A stretch of 64,000 nt of DNA from Microglena sp. YARC (taxonomy: Eukaryota; Chlorophyta; Chlorophyceae; Chlamydomonadales; Chlamydomonadaceae), in contig CM039464.1 in the NCBI GenBank assembly GCA_022414725.1, positions 10,024,038 through 10,088,037 of the forward strand, read 5' to 3'. Both the position numbers and the translations under genes were made by a program. Positions 22,201-32,091 of this stretch are shown piece by piece. The notes beneath the pieces are model-generated. The model did no database searches and had not been told where the DNA came from. It worked only from the letters and a program-made list of their open reading frames with translations. The first letter of the stretch is position 1. Each line of letters begins with the position of its first letter.

Positions 22201-25200
22201 TAAGCCTATTTGGTCTACCCCTCGACTGTAGCATGCATACAAATAACACTGCTGTTTTGGTATTCATGCCATACAGCAATGTGTAGCAGTGCCCATTGTT
22301 ACTTCAGTTGCTGCTGAAGTACAATTGTAACAAGGCGAAAGGGTAGAATCGATGTTATAAAGGTCTAGAGCAGCTTACCCTGCTTTCCAGCTTAAATACA
22401 ACTCAGCACATTCTAGAACCTTCAGGCCCTACATCGAAACCTCTAACGGTTCCTCCTTTGGGCCCTTGGTCTGAAATTGATCATGTACCCTGTGCATGAT
22501 CTTGCAAGAGCGCCTGTGGGCGCCCGGAGTCTGAAGCATTGGGTGACTCCTGTCGATTCCAATAATTCAAGGGCACTTTCCTTAGTGTTTTTTATCTGGA
22601 GACAGATGCATGTTTGATTTTTAACCAGCCAACTCCTCCTGTCCAGGATAGTTGTACGTGGATCCCCTAGCGATGTGGTGTGGTGGTGGTGTGTGTGTGG
22701 GTGTGGGTGTGTGGGTGCAAGTCTGTTTGTAAGTAGCAGAATGTGGTGGTGGTGTGTGTGGGGTGGGGGGTTGAGGGTGAGATTTTAGACCAGTCAACTC
22801 TTTTCGTCCAGGATAGTTGTAGTGGACCTCCCAGCGATGTGGTGTGGTGGTGGTGGTGTGTGGGTGTGGGTGGGTGGGTGGGTGCAAGTCTGTTAGTAAG
22901 TAGCAGAATGTGGTGGTGGTGTGTGGGGGGTGGGGGGTGGGGGGTGAGATTTTAGACCGGTCAACTCCTTTCGTCCAGGATAGTTGTAGTGGACCTCCCA
23001 GTGATGTGGTGTGGTGGTGGTGGTGTGTGGTTGTGTGTGTGTGTGTGTGCAAGTCTGTTTGTAAGTAGCAAAATGTGATGGTGGTGTGTGTGGAGTGGGG
23101 TGGGGTGGGGGGGTGAGATTTTAAACCAGCCAACTCCTCTCGTTCAGGATAGTTGTACGTGGATCTCCTAGCAGACATCATGGAGCATGAAATTTTTGCT
23201 AGCATATTTCTAACATGTGTTGTGATGTTTTCTGTCCTGGCACCAGTACGACAAGGCACCAGTCATGTCACTAGTATAGTAGTATGGCACCAGTATGACG
23301 TGGCACCAGTCATTGCACTAGTATGACATGGCACCAATATGACGTGGCACCAGTCATGTCACTAGTAAGGCACCTGTCATGGCACTAGTAAGACACCATG
23401 GAGCATGCAACTTTCGCTAGCATATTTATAACATGTGTGGAGATGTTTTCGCTTTACCCTCTTCTGGACCTCCCAGGGTCCTGGGGCTGAAGCCCCAAGT
23501 TCCACCCGTGTCTCTCTGTCTGTCTCCTCCTTCTCTCCGTGAGCTGTTTGAACGATTTCGACCACGTCCGCACCCAAACATTTTGCTCATAGTTGGAGTG
23601 CGCATGACTAGAGTAACCTGCATCGCAGCGGCCAAGATCCTTCGCAAAAGTTGTCGAATGCTTTGTAGCTTATCCCGCTACAAGTAGCTACTTACACTAC
23701 TACTTGTGAAACTCCCAGCCCTTCTCGCCATTTCGCCCCCTGCCCTGCCTATGACTGCTTAAGCGTTTTCCCTTGCCGCTTGCGACACGCACTTAGGACA
23801 CCATGGAGCATGAAACTTTCGCTATCATATTTCTAACATGTCTTGTGATGTTTTCTGTCCTGGCACCAGTATGACGTGGCACCAGTCATTGCACTAGTAT
23901 GACATGGCACTGGTATGACATGGCACCAGTATGACGTGGCACCAGTCATCGCACTAGTATGTAGGGACCGACACATCATACGATGCTGACCAAAAGCGAG
24001 TATGATATTGTATATAGATAGTAACTTTGGCCTAGTCAGACTGCCGGCATCATATGATATCATACTGCTGTTCCCTACTAGTATGGCACCATAGTTTTTT
24101 ATTTTGAGCTGCGAGCAGCAGCTTCTAGGCATCTCCCTGGGCCAGCTACTTGGCTAAGTCCCAAGCTTTCGACACTTCTGGACAGCGCATTCTGTCAGCT
24201 TCCAGACACACTAGGTTGCATAAGCTTTGGCTGCATAGCCAGTCAGGGTAGCTGCCCAGAAACTGCTGCTTTAAGCTGAAAAGGAAAACTCTGTATGGCA
24301 CCAGTATGACATCTGCATGACAAGGCTAGATATTCTCACGAAAACTTGCATTTCTTGCACCACTCAAGCGGCATAGACCTGGGCAAATGAAAAACCTGGA
24401 GATCCGTCTCTGAACAATCCTATCCACTCACTCATCCATGTTTCCCTCCTGTGCCCTCATCTCTATGCCCTCATCCCTGTGCCCCCCTGTGCCCTCATCC
24501 CTGAGCCCTGATTCCTGTGCCCTCATCCCTATGCCCCCCTGTACCATCATCCCTGTGCCCCCCTGTGTTCTCTTCCCTGTGCCCACATCCCTATGCCCCC
24601 CCTGAGCCCTCATCCCTGTGCCCTCATCCCTGTGCCCACATCCCTATACCCCCCCTGTGCCCTCATCCCTGTGCCCTTGTGCGTTTGCTTGTGCAGCCCC
24701 CTCATTTGGGTTATGGCGACAGCGGTGCTGGTGGAGTCATTCCAGGTAAGTTCATGTTTTATCTTCAAAAGTAATGATAACGCCTGGTGGGGCATGGTAT
24801 TAAGGGAGCCCCGTCTTGCAGCGATAGGGAACGGGCTGCTACTTTACCTGGACAAAGCTACCATGGCGGTTGACAGCGACCGCGACCGAGAACACTTAAG
24901 CGCACCCGTTGGGATTCGAACCCGGCACCTATGTTGGTCAAGGAGCTCTGCCATTGAGCCATTTGTTCAACAGAGGTAGCAGTGTATAATCTACATTTGT
25001 CTGTCAGATATCGAGCTCTGGCTGTATGGTGACGCATTACCCAGCATTGAGCTGGTCTGCGGTTCTAGCGCCGGCCAGGTTCACAAATTTCAGACTTGCC
25101 GCTTTGGAAGAGGTAAAGACCTTCATTCTGTGCTGTCGCACAGTAGTCTAAGCTCAGGTGCAGTTGCGGTCTACGAAACCAAATAAATCCAACATAGTAG

Positions 25201-26552
25201 CCGTACTCCAGTATGCACAGTGCACGCAAACGGGAGGGTTCCTTCAATATCATGTCCTGTGGCAGCTAGTTATATTTTTCAAATTGTATACCTGTGTCTA
25301 CTATCAGTAGCAGTGATATCATGTCTTGGAGTTGGTGTCCTTGTTGTTATTTTATAACCCAGCCCAGCCCATACTTAGTATTTTCAGCTATGAGCAGCAG
25401 CTTCTAGGCAGCTCCCTGGGCCAGCCACTTGGCTAAGACCTAAGATTTTGACATTTTTGGACAGCGCATTCTGTCAGCTTTCAGACGCACTAGGCTTAAG
25501 CTTTGGCTGCATAGCCAGTCAGGGGAGCTGCCTAGAAATTGCTGCTTTAAGCTGAAAAATGAAAAACTCTGACCCAGAATCACAGGCCAAGGGGAAAAGG
25601 GCCAAGTTGCAGGATTCTGTGGCAGCTCGTACTAATTTTCAAAATGTCTGCCTGTGCCTACTATCAAAAACTGTGATATCTATGTCTTTGAGTTGGTGTC
25701 CTTCTTGCTATTTTATTACTCAGTCCAAGTGCCAAGTTGCAGGGCCCACTGTAGCACAAACTCCGTCCGGGCCCCCGTCGGTAAATCGATTGTTTGGGGT
25801 TCAGTTCATCAATACTTTGTCTTTCTTAGCCCTTCTTATCACGGTTGGGCACTGTACAAGTCCTTTGAGCCTATTTGGCCTACCCCTGGACTGTACCATA
25901 CATGCAGAGCCACTGCCTCCAGGTGTTTCCATCCATGTTTTGACAGAATGACAGTCCTCGGGTGGTTACAGTTTATCACATCTTCTATTTAGCTCTGCAT
26001 ATCACGGTTGGGCAATTCCCTTTAGCCTATTTGGCCTACCCCTGGACTGTTACATGCACACACGAAAGTAATGATAACGCCTGGTAGGGCGTGGTATTAA
26101 GGGGGGGCCGTCCTATGGCAGTAGGGAACGAGCTTCTACTTACCTGGACAGAGCTACCATGGCGGTTGACAGCAACCGCGAACACTAAATCGCACCCATA
26201 AGGATTCGAACCCCACACCTCCATCATATCAACGAGCCCTACCATTGGGCCATTCCTCGAAACTGGATTAACATGCATTCAAACATGCATACACAGGGTG
26301 ATATTCAGTTCCCATTCAGCTCTATGTTGCCACAGTACAATGAATCCGCACACAGCCCCAGAATGTTGTATAGTAGCGCATAATTTCAATGGTCAAGCTT
26401 TGCTCCTCCAGGCTTGTTGCCAAAGCTTCATAGCAGTATCATGTGTCCACATGCAATGCATCCTTTTAAAAGTATTTGATGTGGGCTTGTACTTCCCAGG
26501 TGGCGCTACCTTGATCTTCGAGACTGAGCTCACGAAGGTCACCAAGAAGTAG
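19112..26552 (+). CDS. FKBP-type peptidyl-prolyl isomerase, ER/secretory type (FKBP2-like)
   Basis: Catalyses cis-trans isomerisation of prolyl bonds, here probably in the ER lumen. Six exons join with matching phases (19112-19201, 19479-19539, 20040-20131, 21099-21155, 24697-24745, 26500-26552) to a 133-residue protein. Residues 1-20 form a signal peptide ([20 protein letters not shown]). The FKBP fold follows: [47 protein letters not shown], then [11 protein letters not shown]. The active-site Tyr, Phe-Asp, Val-Ile, Trp, Tyr and Phe positions of FKBP12 are kept; the FKBP12 Phe46 position is Ile. Two Cys (CDIK and GAC) sit where FKBP2/FKBP13 has its pair. It ends TKK, without a KDEL-type signal. 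Length fits FKBP2. The start is the only ATG before the signal peptide. Confidence 0.93.
19479..19539 (+). CDS. FKBP exon 2
   Basis: Acceptor tttgtttgcag, donor TATG|gtacgc. Encodes [20 protein letters not shown] and leaves in phase 1. Confidence 0.93.
20040..20131 (+). CDS. FKBP exon 3: active-site core
   Basis: Acceptor ttctcctccag, donor AAG|gtacgt. Encodes [11 protein letters not shown] and LGGGQVIK. Confidence 0.95.
20405..20805. repeat. CCAA minisatellite in FKBP intron 3
   Basis: Seven units of 55-60 bp: cgccagctttcaaccctagc, accaaccaaccaacca, cactgacacacta. Not derived from a visible FKBP exon boundary. Confidence 0.9.
20941..21340 (+). mobile_element. Family A elements flanking FKBP exon 4
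   Basis: A partial copy at 20941-21005 and a full copy at about 21178-21340. The full copy runs from atcactgtagcacgaactc through cggtaaaacgattgt to cacccctggactgtaacatg. FKBP exon 4 lies between them. Confidence 0.8.
21099..21155 (+). CDS. FKBP exon 4
   Basis: Acceptor catactttcag, donor ATT|gtgagt. Encodes [19 protein letters not shown] (19 codons, phase 0), with the active-site Trp. Confidence 0.95.
21598..22260. repeat. C tract, CACACCC arrays and family A fragments
   Basis: A run of about 20 C (21596-21615), then about 130 bp of cacacccacac repeats. A second shorter unit repeats cctccatttgcatctgtttg, gacccactcttgttgctccc. Family A ends sit at about 21628-21660 and 22167-22240. Confidence 0.75.
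22620..23170. repeat. About 150 bp array sharing a gene A splice junction
   Basis: Four units of aactcctttcgtccaggata, gttgtagtggacctccca, GT-rich linkers and GCAAGTCTGTTTGTAAGTAG followed by CAGAATGTGGTGGTGGTGTG. The last part matches the 3' end and donor of gene A exon d at 8970-9005, although this array lies in FKBP intron 4. Confidence 0.8.
23170..23960. repeat. GGCACCAGTATGAC array and 70 bp triplicate
   Basis: Three copies of accatggagcatgaaacttt, cgctagcatatttctaacat (about 23177, 23393, 23799), two of them followed by short tandem ggcaccagtcattgcactag units. About 23455-23790 is unique-looking and holds no convincing exon. Confidence 0.75.
23962..24077 (+). mobile_element. hAT-like MITE, TAGGGAAC family (short)
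   Basis: Starts TAGGGACCGACACATC and ends GCTGTTCCCTA, 116 bp, with a perfect 8-bp target duplication CTAGTATG on both sides. Inserted in the ggcaccagt array inside FKBP intron 4. Confidence 0.92.
24096..24295. mobile_element. Foldback element, AGCAGCTTCTAGGCAGCT family
   Basis: Inverted ends: gagcagcagcttctaggcat on the left, and gctgcccagaaactgctgc with aagctgaaaa on the right. A second copy in the next intron (25377) is about 80% similar. Confidence 0.75.
24425..24670. repeat. CCCTCATCCCTGTGC array before FKBP exon 5
   Basis: About 16 units of 15 bp leading into the exon 5 acceptor region. The polypyrimidine tract upstream of the acceptor is itself a unit of this array, so the array is amplified intron 3' end. 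Confidence 0.85.
24697..24745 (+). CDS. FKBP exon 5
   Basis: Acceptor gcttgtgcag, donor CCAG|gtaagt. Encodes [16 protein letters not shown] and leaves in phase 1. Confidence 0.93.
24771..24972 (-). mobile_element. tRNA-derived SINE, minus strand
   Basis: On the minus strand it reads TGGCTCAATGGCAGAGC (A box), then GGGTTCGAATCCC (B box), then the body, ending GCGTTATCATTAC plus TTTT. Lies in FKBP intron 5. Confidence 0.9.
25377..25570. mobile_element. Foldback element, AGCAGCTTCTAGGCAGCT family
   Basis: Left end cagctatgagcagcagcttc, right end gggagctgcctagaaattgc with taagctgaaa. Inner part cattctgtcagctttcagac matches the copy at 24096. Confidence 0.78.
25742..26056 (+). mobile_element. 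Two family A elements
   Basis: A full copy at about 25742-25905 (ccactgtagcacaaactc to ctacccctggactgtacc) and a 3' part at about 25985-26056. Both lie in FKBP intron 5. Confidence 0.78.
26068..26262 (-). mobile_element. tRNA-derived SINE, minus strand
   Basis: Tail gtaatgataacgcctggtag, B box complement ggattcgaaccccac, A box complement ctaccattgggcca. Full length, inside FKBP intron 5. Confidence 0.88.
26500..26552 (+). CDS. FKBP exon 6 and stop
   Basis: Acceptor gtacttcccag. Encodes [17 protein letters not shown] and TAG. Confidence 0.95.
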
Positions 26553-27340
26553 GCGATGAAGGCAAATGAGACAACCTCCCGCTCTACCAAGATCCCTAAG
26601 ACGTTGGATTTGATTGAATTGTTACATGTTTTTTCAGCCAACTCTAGGCTGCTCACCGTCTTCCAATTCCAAGTCCCCTCTTGAAATACACACGGAAACC
26701 AGGGAGCATACTAAGCTGGTGAGATAGTTTTAAGACTTGTCTAGGTCACCTGACAAGTTGGAGCCTTGCTGCCGCAAGGTTGGATGAAGAGATTGGATCA
26801 AGTATTTAAATATGTTGCATTAAATTGATTTTTTGTAACTACCGGTACCGAGGCCAGCGAGTAGCCGCATTTCTGGCTTGAGCCATGTAACCAAGTTTAA
26901 GTGCAAGCATCTGACCGCTCCTGGCGTCTCGTTTATTGAAACTGAAATTGTGACATCCGAGTTATGTGCCACTCCCAGGACGAGAAGTTAAGGACACCAC
27001 TGCGGAAGCCGGAACTAGCAGTAGTTACCATTTGTTTTCCCCCAGGGTTTAGCTTTTTTGTCTCGTTTACAATACCTTGTCATAGGCAGGCCAGTGTTGA
27101 CAAAATACGATCCCACTCCACAACATCCGGGGGAGGGGGGGGGGGGGGGGGGGGGGGGGGGTCTTCCGACCATCCTCACAAATGGGGGACTGTTTTTTAC
27201 TATCAGTATCACGCCCTCCTCAGTTTTTCGAGGCATGACGTTTGCACTTTTGTTCCTGGTAATACAGTTTTTTAATGCCGAAGACGGCGCAGCCAAATTG
27301 CTGGCTGAAGCTATGTTGTTTGTCCTGAGTGGCCGTGTAT
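26553..27340. other. FKBP 3' flank with dispersed repeats
   Basis: No gene seen. 26618-26752 repeats the family E segment at 16395-16530 (gctgctcaccgtct, ccaagtcccc, cacggaaacc). A sequence around 26965-27030 (gaagttaaggacaccac) recurs near 54178. A G run lies at about 27130-27162. 27076-27330 resembles 28480-28800 (tccacaacatcc, gacggcg, attgctggct). Confidence 0.6.
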
Positions 27341-27349
27341 TACCTGCTT

Positions 27350-27768
27350 TATACCGCCCGGTATTTATTTTACCGTGTACCGTAGGATATATCGTACGGT
27401 ATTTTTGGGATCCATCGTACCGTAAACACGATATATCGTGTTCACCGTACGATATATCGTGTTTGGTCCCAATCGGCTTTGGCTGATTCTCGTCAGAAGC
27501 ACCTGAGTCTGGGTCAGGGGATTTAAACCGTACTATATATCACGTTATATCGTACGGTAATAGACCACGATATTACCGTGTTTTTTTATCTCCCTCAGTA
27601 TTGGTCCATTTGACTTGATTTTAAGTGTATGGACGTGTAAACGGTCCCTTGGTCTTATACTGATTTTCCCAAAAAGGGTATAAAAATACCGTACGGTATC
27701 GATACCGTACTGTATATCACGATATATTGTACGGTAATTGAAAATACCGTACGGTATTGACAGCCCTA
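27350..27768. mobile_element. Palindrome-rich ACCGTACGGTAT element
   Basis: Contains many copies of the palindrome ACCGTACGGTAT and ATATATCG, and ends attgacagccctag, a hAT-like end. I could not find the matching left end, so it is probably truncated. Confidence 0.5.
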
Positions 27769-29282
27769 GATATAAGGTTCATATCTTACTCAAATTGCAT
27801 GGGGATTTCAACAGCGTCAATTTTAAGAGTAGTAGAACACATAAATATCGTCCAATAAGCTTCAGTGGTACATCCACATGTTTGAATTTGAATTTGAAAA
27901 TGGCATTTTTTCACAAAACGACTGAAAAATCAAATTCAAACTAAAACACCTGTAATTTTTGTTAGACCCCAACTACAAGCCTGAGACTCTCAGAATCCCA
28001 AGAGGATAATGTTAAGAAGTTGTCCCCACAATCTGGTCAAGTTCAGAGTACTGCCTCCTCCTCTTCAAAGGAGAGAGTCCAGAGTTCTCTACTTCTCTCC
28101 CTCGTGCGCGGACAAGGTGTGCTTGCTAAAACAGTCACTCCCACTGTTTGGGGAGCAGATAGCCTCTCCACAATTACATGACACCCACCTGCATGGATAC
28201 CCACCTACATTCTTGTGTGTAAGTAAGTTATTATGTAACCAAGTTCAAGTTCTTGTTTGGTTTGATTAAAGATAGCAATGTGACTGTTTTTCTCATAACC
28301 ATTCTTCGTGAAATACTTTTCACAAAATCACAACTAAAAAAGTGTTCATATACCCTGCAATTCGTGTCCTCTCTAGGGGTATTAGATCGTGCTCCAGAGA
28401 TTGTATTCTGAGTACGAGCCCCCACCCTGAAATTTGTGAGCACATGCTTCATAAAATAAGCTTTCAATTTATATACCGGTATGTCACCGCCCCCTAAAAA
28501 ACACGAGGCATACGCTCTTTTGCGTAATCCTCCACACAAAAAATGAAAGAAAATAGCGATTTGTTCGCATTTACATTTTCCTGGTAATTTGTTTGTTCTA
28601 CCCAAGACGGCGGAGCAGCCATATTGCTGGCTAAAGCTATGGAACCAAGTTAGAGTTCAAGTAATCCTTTACGCCTCGTGAAAGAGTTAGACCTGTACAA
28701 ATCTCTCGTGTCGAATACATTACATTACATTGTCATCGACAGGCCATTGTTGGCCCAAGACAAGCCCGCTCCACAACATCCATAAGGGGTCTTCCAACAA
28801 ATCCCCAGAAAAAGAAAGGCAATATTGCAGCAAGCCAGCATTATTATCTGATGAGCAGTCCTAATTCCATATGATACAAACAATATATTAATTGCAGTGT
28901 ATAAAACAGTTGTTTCACTAGTTTTGTACAGTGTACTCTTCCTTAGTCGCTGATATCCTATGATGAATCTAGCTACAGTATTCTGGTCGGTGATTCAAAG
29001 ATGTTGCATTTCATGTTATCATGGTTGGCGATCAACACAGTTGCGTGCCTTGGGTGAGATTGTTTCACCCCTTCCTGATGTTCACACATTATTATATCAT
29101 CACCAAAAAGCATGCACAGGCGCAGCTGTGCGCAGATGGGGCATTATGGATGGAAGTGTGCTTTGTCTTCCACTATATTCTTATCACAGCACTTGCACAT
29201 TCTCTCCTGCCCCAGGGCATCCTTAGGCCATGACGAAACTAAAACTATAACTGAATAGGCACAGCAGCTGCATGCCAGGAAT
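27769..29282. other. Intergenic, no gene seen
   Basis: Ordinary composition without tandem arrays. Several short open frames lack splice context or conserved motifs. 28480-28800 shares blocks with 27076-27330, an old dispersed repeat. Confidence 0.5.
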
Positions 29283-29420
29283 GTTCAGGACGCTGCGTCC
29301 TCCGTCGCAGACGCAACGTCGAAGGATCCGTTGCATGGGTCTGTAACGTCGCAGGACGCAGGCTATACATTTGGTTGCGTCTCAGGCCGCAGAGCTAGCA
29401 GTCCTCCTGAAGCACCCTGC
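29283..29420. mobile_element. Family D element
   Basis: Ends are tgttcaggacgctgcgtcc and agtcctcctgaagcaccctg, imperfectly inverted. The interior has gcaggacgcaggctataca and ggttgcgtctcagg. Same family as 17054-17222. Confidence 0.7.
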
Positions 29421-29738
29421 TACATACAGCGTATGATATGCTCATACGTGCTCAAATTGGTGCCTGCCAGCCTGGAGCCTTGGTGCCTGCCTGTTCATAT
29501 GCACTCAAATCAGCACCAAACCATATTCAGATCCGCAGATTGCAAGCAGGAGTCTCTCCTATGAACACCTTGCAAAACCACAGACAAGCGGATATAGCAG
29601 AAATATGCTTTGAAAAGGCGTCCGGATATTATGTGCTTTAAACTGTCCGAAACAATCCTGCCTTGGGGACGTGCGGTCCCACCCGATCTCTCACAAACAG
29701 ACGCCCACTCCTTGGATGCTTATCCTTCAGGCCATCCT

Positions 29739-29831
29739 TCAGCAGATATTGCGGACAATGACAACAGGCATCTTGCAGTGGTGTGCCACATAGCGAGACA
29801 CAGAGCCCATGAAGAACTCCTTTATGTGACC
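29739..29831 (-). CDS. USP exon 4 and stop
   Basis: Acceptor tttttgtgcag on the minus strand. 30 codons from GHIKEFFMGS to RNIC, then TGA. Confidence 0.92.
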   Translation of the reverse strand, partial: GHIKEFFMGSVSRYVAHHCKMPVVIVRNIC

Positions 29832-30115
29832 CTGCACAAAAATATGATTGCACATGATCAGACTAGATGGGATATAATCGGATACCTAGATATTGAGGAT
29901 AACCATACGACAATGAGAGGCAATGGGAAATTGTTAGGGAACGGCGGTATGATATCATATGAGTGTGTGTGTGGTGGTGTGCGTGTGTGTGTGGTGGTGG
30001 TGGTGTGTGTGTGTGGGGGGGGGAGGATGCGTTAAAACTGAGTCTCACTCATGGCTGGGTGGTGTGTGCGTGTCCTACACATGTGTAGGGAACAGTAATA
30101 TGATATCATACGAGT

Positions 30116-30146
<31 letters not shown>

Positions 30147-32054
30147 GAGGGGGGGATGGTGTTTTTGAAACCCAGTCTCACTCATGGCTGGGTGGCGTGT
30201 GCGTGTCCTACACATGTGTAGGGAACTGCAATATGATATCATACGAGTGTGTGTGTGTGTGTGTGGGGGGGGGGGGCGTTGAAACCGAGTCTCACTCATG
30301 GCTCGGTGGCGTGTGCAGATCCTACACATGTGTAGGGAACGGCAATATGATATCACATGAGTGTGTGTGTGTGTGTGGTGGTGGTGTGTGTGTGTGTGTG
30401 TGTGGGGGGGGGGGATGGTGTGTTGAAACCCAGTCTCACTCATGGCTGGGTGGCGTGTGCAGCTCCTGCACATGTGTAGGGAACGGCAATATGACATCAT
30501 ATGAGTGTGGTGGTGGTGAGTGTGTGTGTGTGTGTGTGTGGGGGGGGGGGGGAGGGGGCGTTGAAACCGAGTCTCACTCATGGCTCGGTGGCGCGAGCAG
30601 ATCCTACACATGTGTAGGGAACGGCAATATGATATCATGTGATATCATGCCATCATATGATGCTAGCAGTCTGACTAAGCCAAAGTTACCATTTATATAC
30701 AAAATCATATGACGCAATGTGTATGATATCATACAAATGATGTTACCTTTGGTCAACATCATATGATATGCCAGTCCCTAGATATTGTAATAGAAGACGG
30801 ACATGGAACAAGGCGTCTTATAATGAAGGATCACCAACCAAGAGAAGGGATCACACAGCTAGGAGATGAAGAGACACGTCATCTTGAATCATAAAAAACT
30901 CATGTTCAGCCCCCAACCATAGAAGTTTGAAGCCAAGCATGAAGGAAAGTAGGCAGCCTCAAATTCGCTTGCTAAAAAAATAATGCCCCTCGTGGCAATT
31001 ACCCCCCCCCCCCCCCCCCCCCCGCACAAGTACATTGTAGAATTAAACAATATAGTAAAATTAAATGATCACCGTAGCACGAACTCAGAGCCCCCGTCGG
31101 TAAAACGATTGTTTGGGGTTCAGTTCATCAATGCTTTTTCGTTTTAGCCCTTCCTTTCACGGTTGGGCAAGTCCCTTTAGCCTATTTGGCCTGCCCCTGG
31201 ACTGTAACATACATACATACCCAACGTTTGCCCCTTAAGCCTATTTGGCCTACCCCTGGACTGTAACATACATACATACCCAACCTTTGCCCCTTTAGCC
31301 TATTTGGCCTACCCCTGGACTGTACCGTACATACATACCCAACGTTTGCCCCTTTAGCCTATTTGGCCTACCCCTGGACTGTAACATACATACATACCCA
31401 ACGTTTGCCCCTTTAGCCTATTTGGCCTACCCCTGGACTGTAACATACATACATACCCAACGTTTGCCCCTTGAGCCTATTTGGCCTACCCCTGGACTGT
31501 AACATACTCACATACCCAACGTTTGCCCCTTAAGCCTATTTGGCCTACCCCTGGACTGTAACATACAGACATACCCAACGTTTGCCCCTTTAGCCTATTT
31601 GACCTACCCCTGGGCTGTAACATACATACAAACATACATACAATAAGATGAACAAACAGCAGGAAAAGGGAACAGAACCAGACAAGATGCAAATGCAACT
31701 ACATACATACACCCTCGTACCTTGTCATGGCTTCCCATCAGGACACAGTTTGCGTCAAGCTCTGCTGCTTTAGCACACACTATGTGACCCACAGACTCGC
31801 TGTCAGTCTCAGACTTAACAATATGCACAATGGGGGTGGTCTCTACATCGGCCCCAAAGCGAGAGAGGAAGCGTCTGACAATGAAGTCCTCCGCCTTCCT
31901 CACAGCTGCCTCGTATTTATCACGATCGATGCCTGGGGTGTAGTCGACAGCTGGAAGGGCGTACGCGGCAGCTCCAAAGGCAATTCGAGGGATGACATGA
32001 ACGAGGTGAACCTGCGGACGATGGACGGGGTTATTAAAAAGTTCTCGTATTGGT

Positions 32055-32091
<37 letters not shown>

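Noticed and set aside
27350..27768. Complete hAT transposon
   Set aside because: One hAT-like end and palindromic repeats only; no second end and no coding region found.
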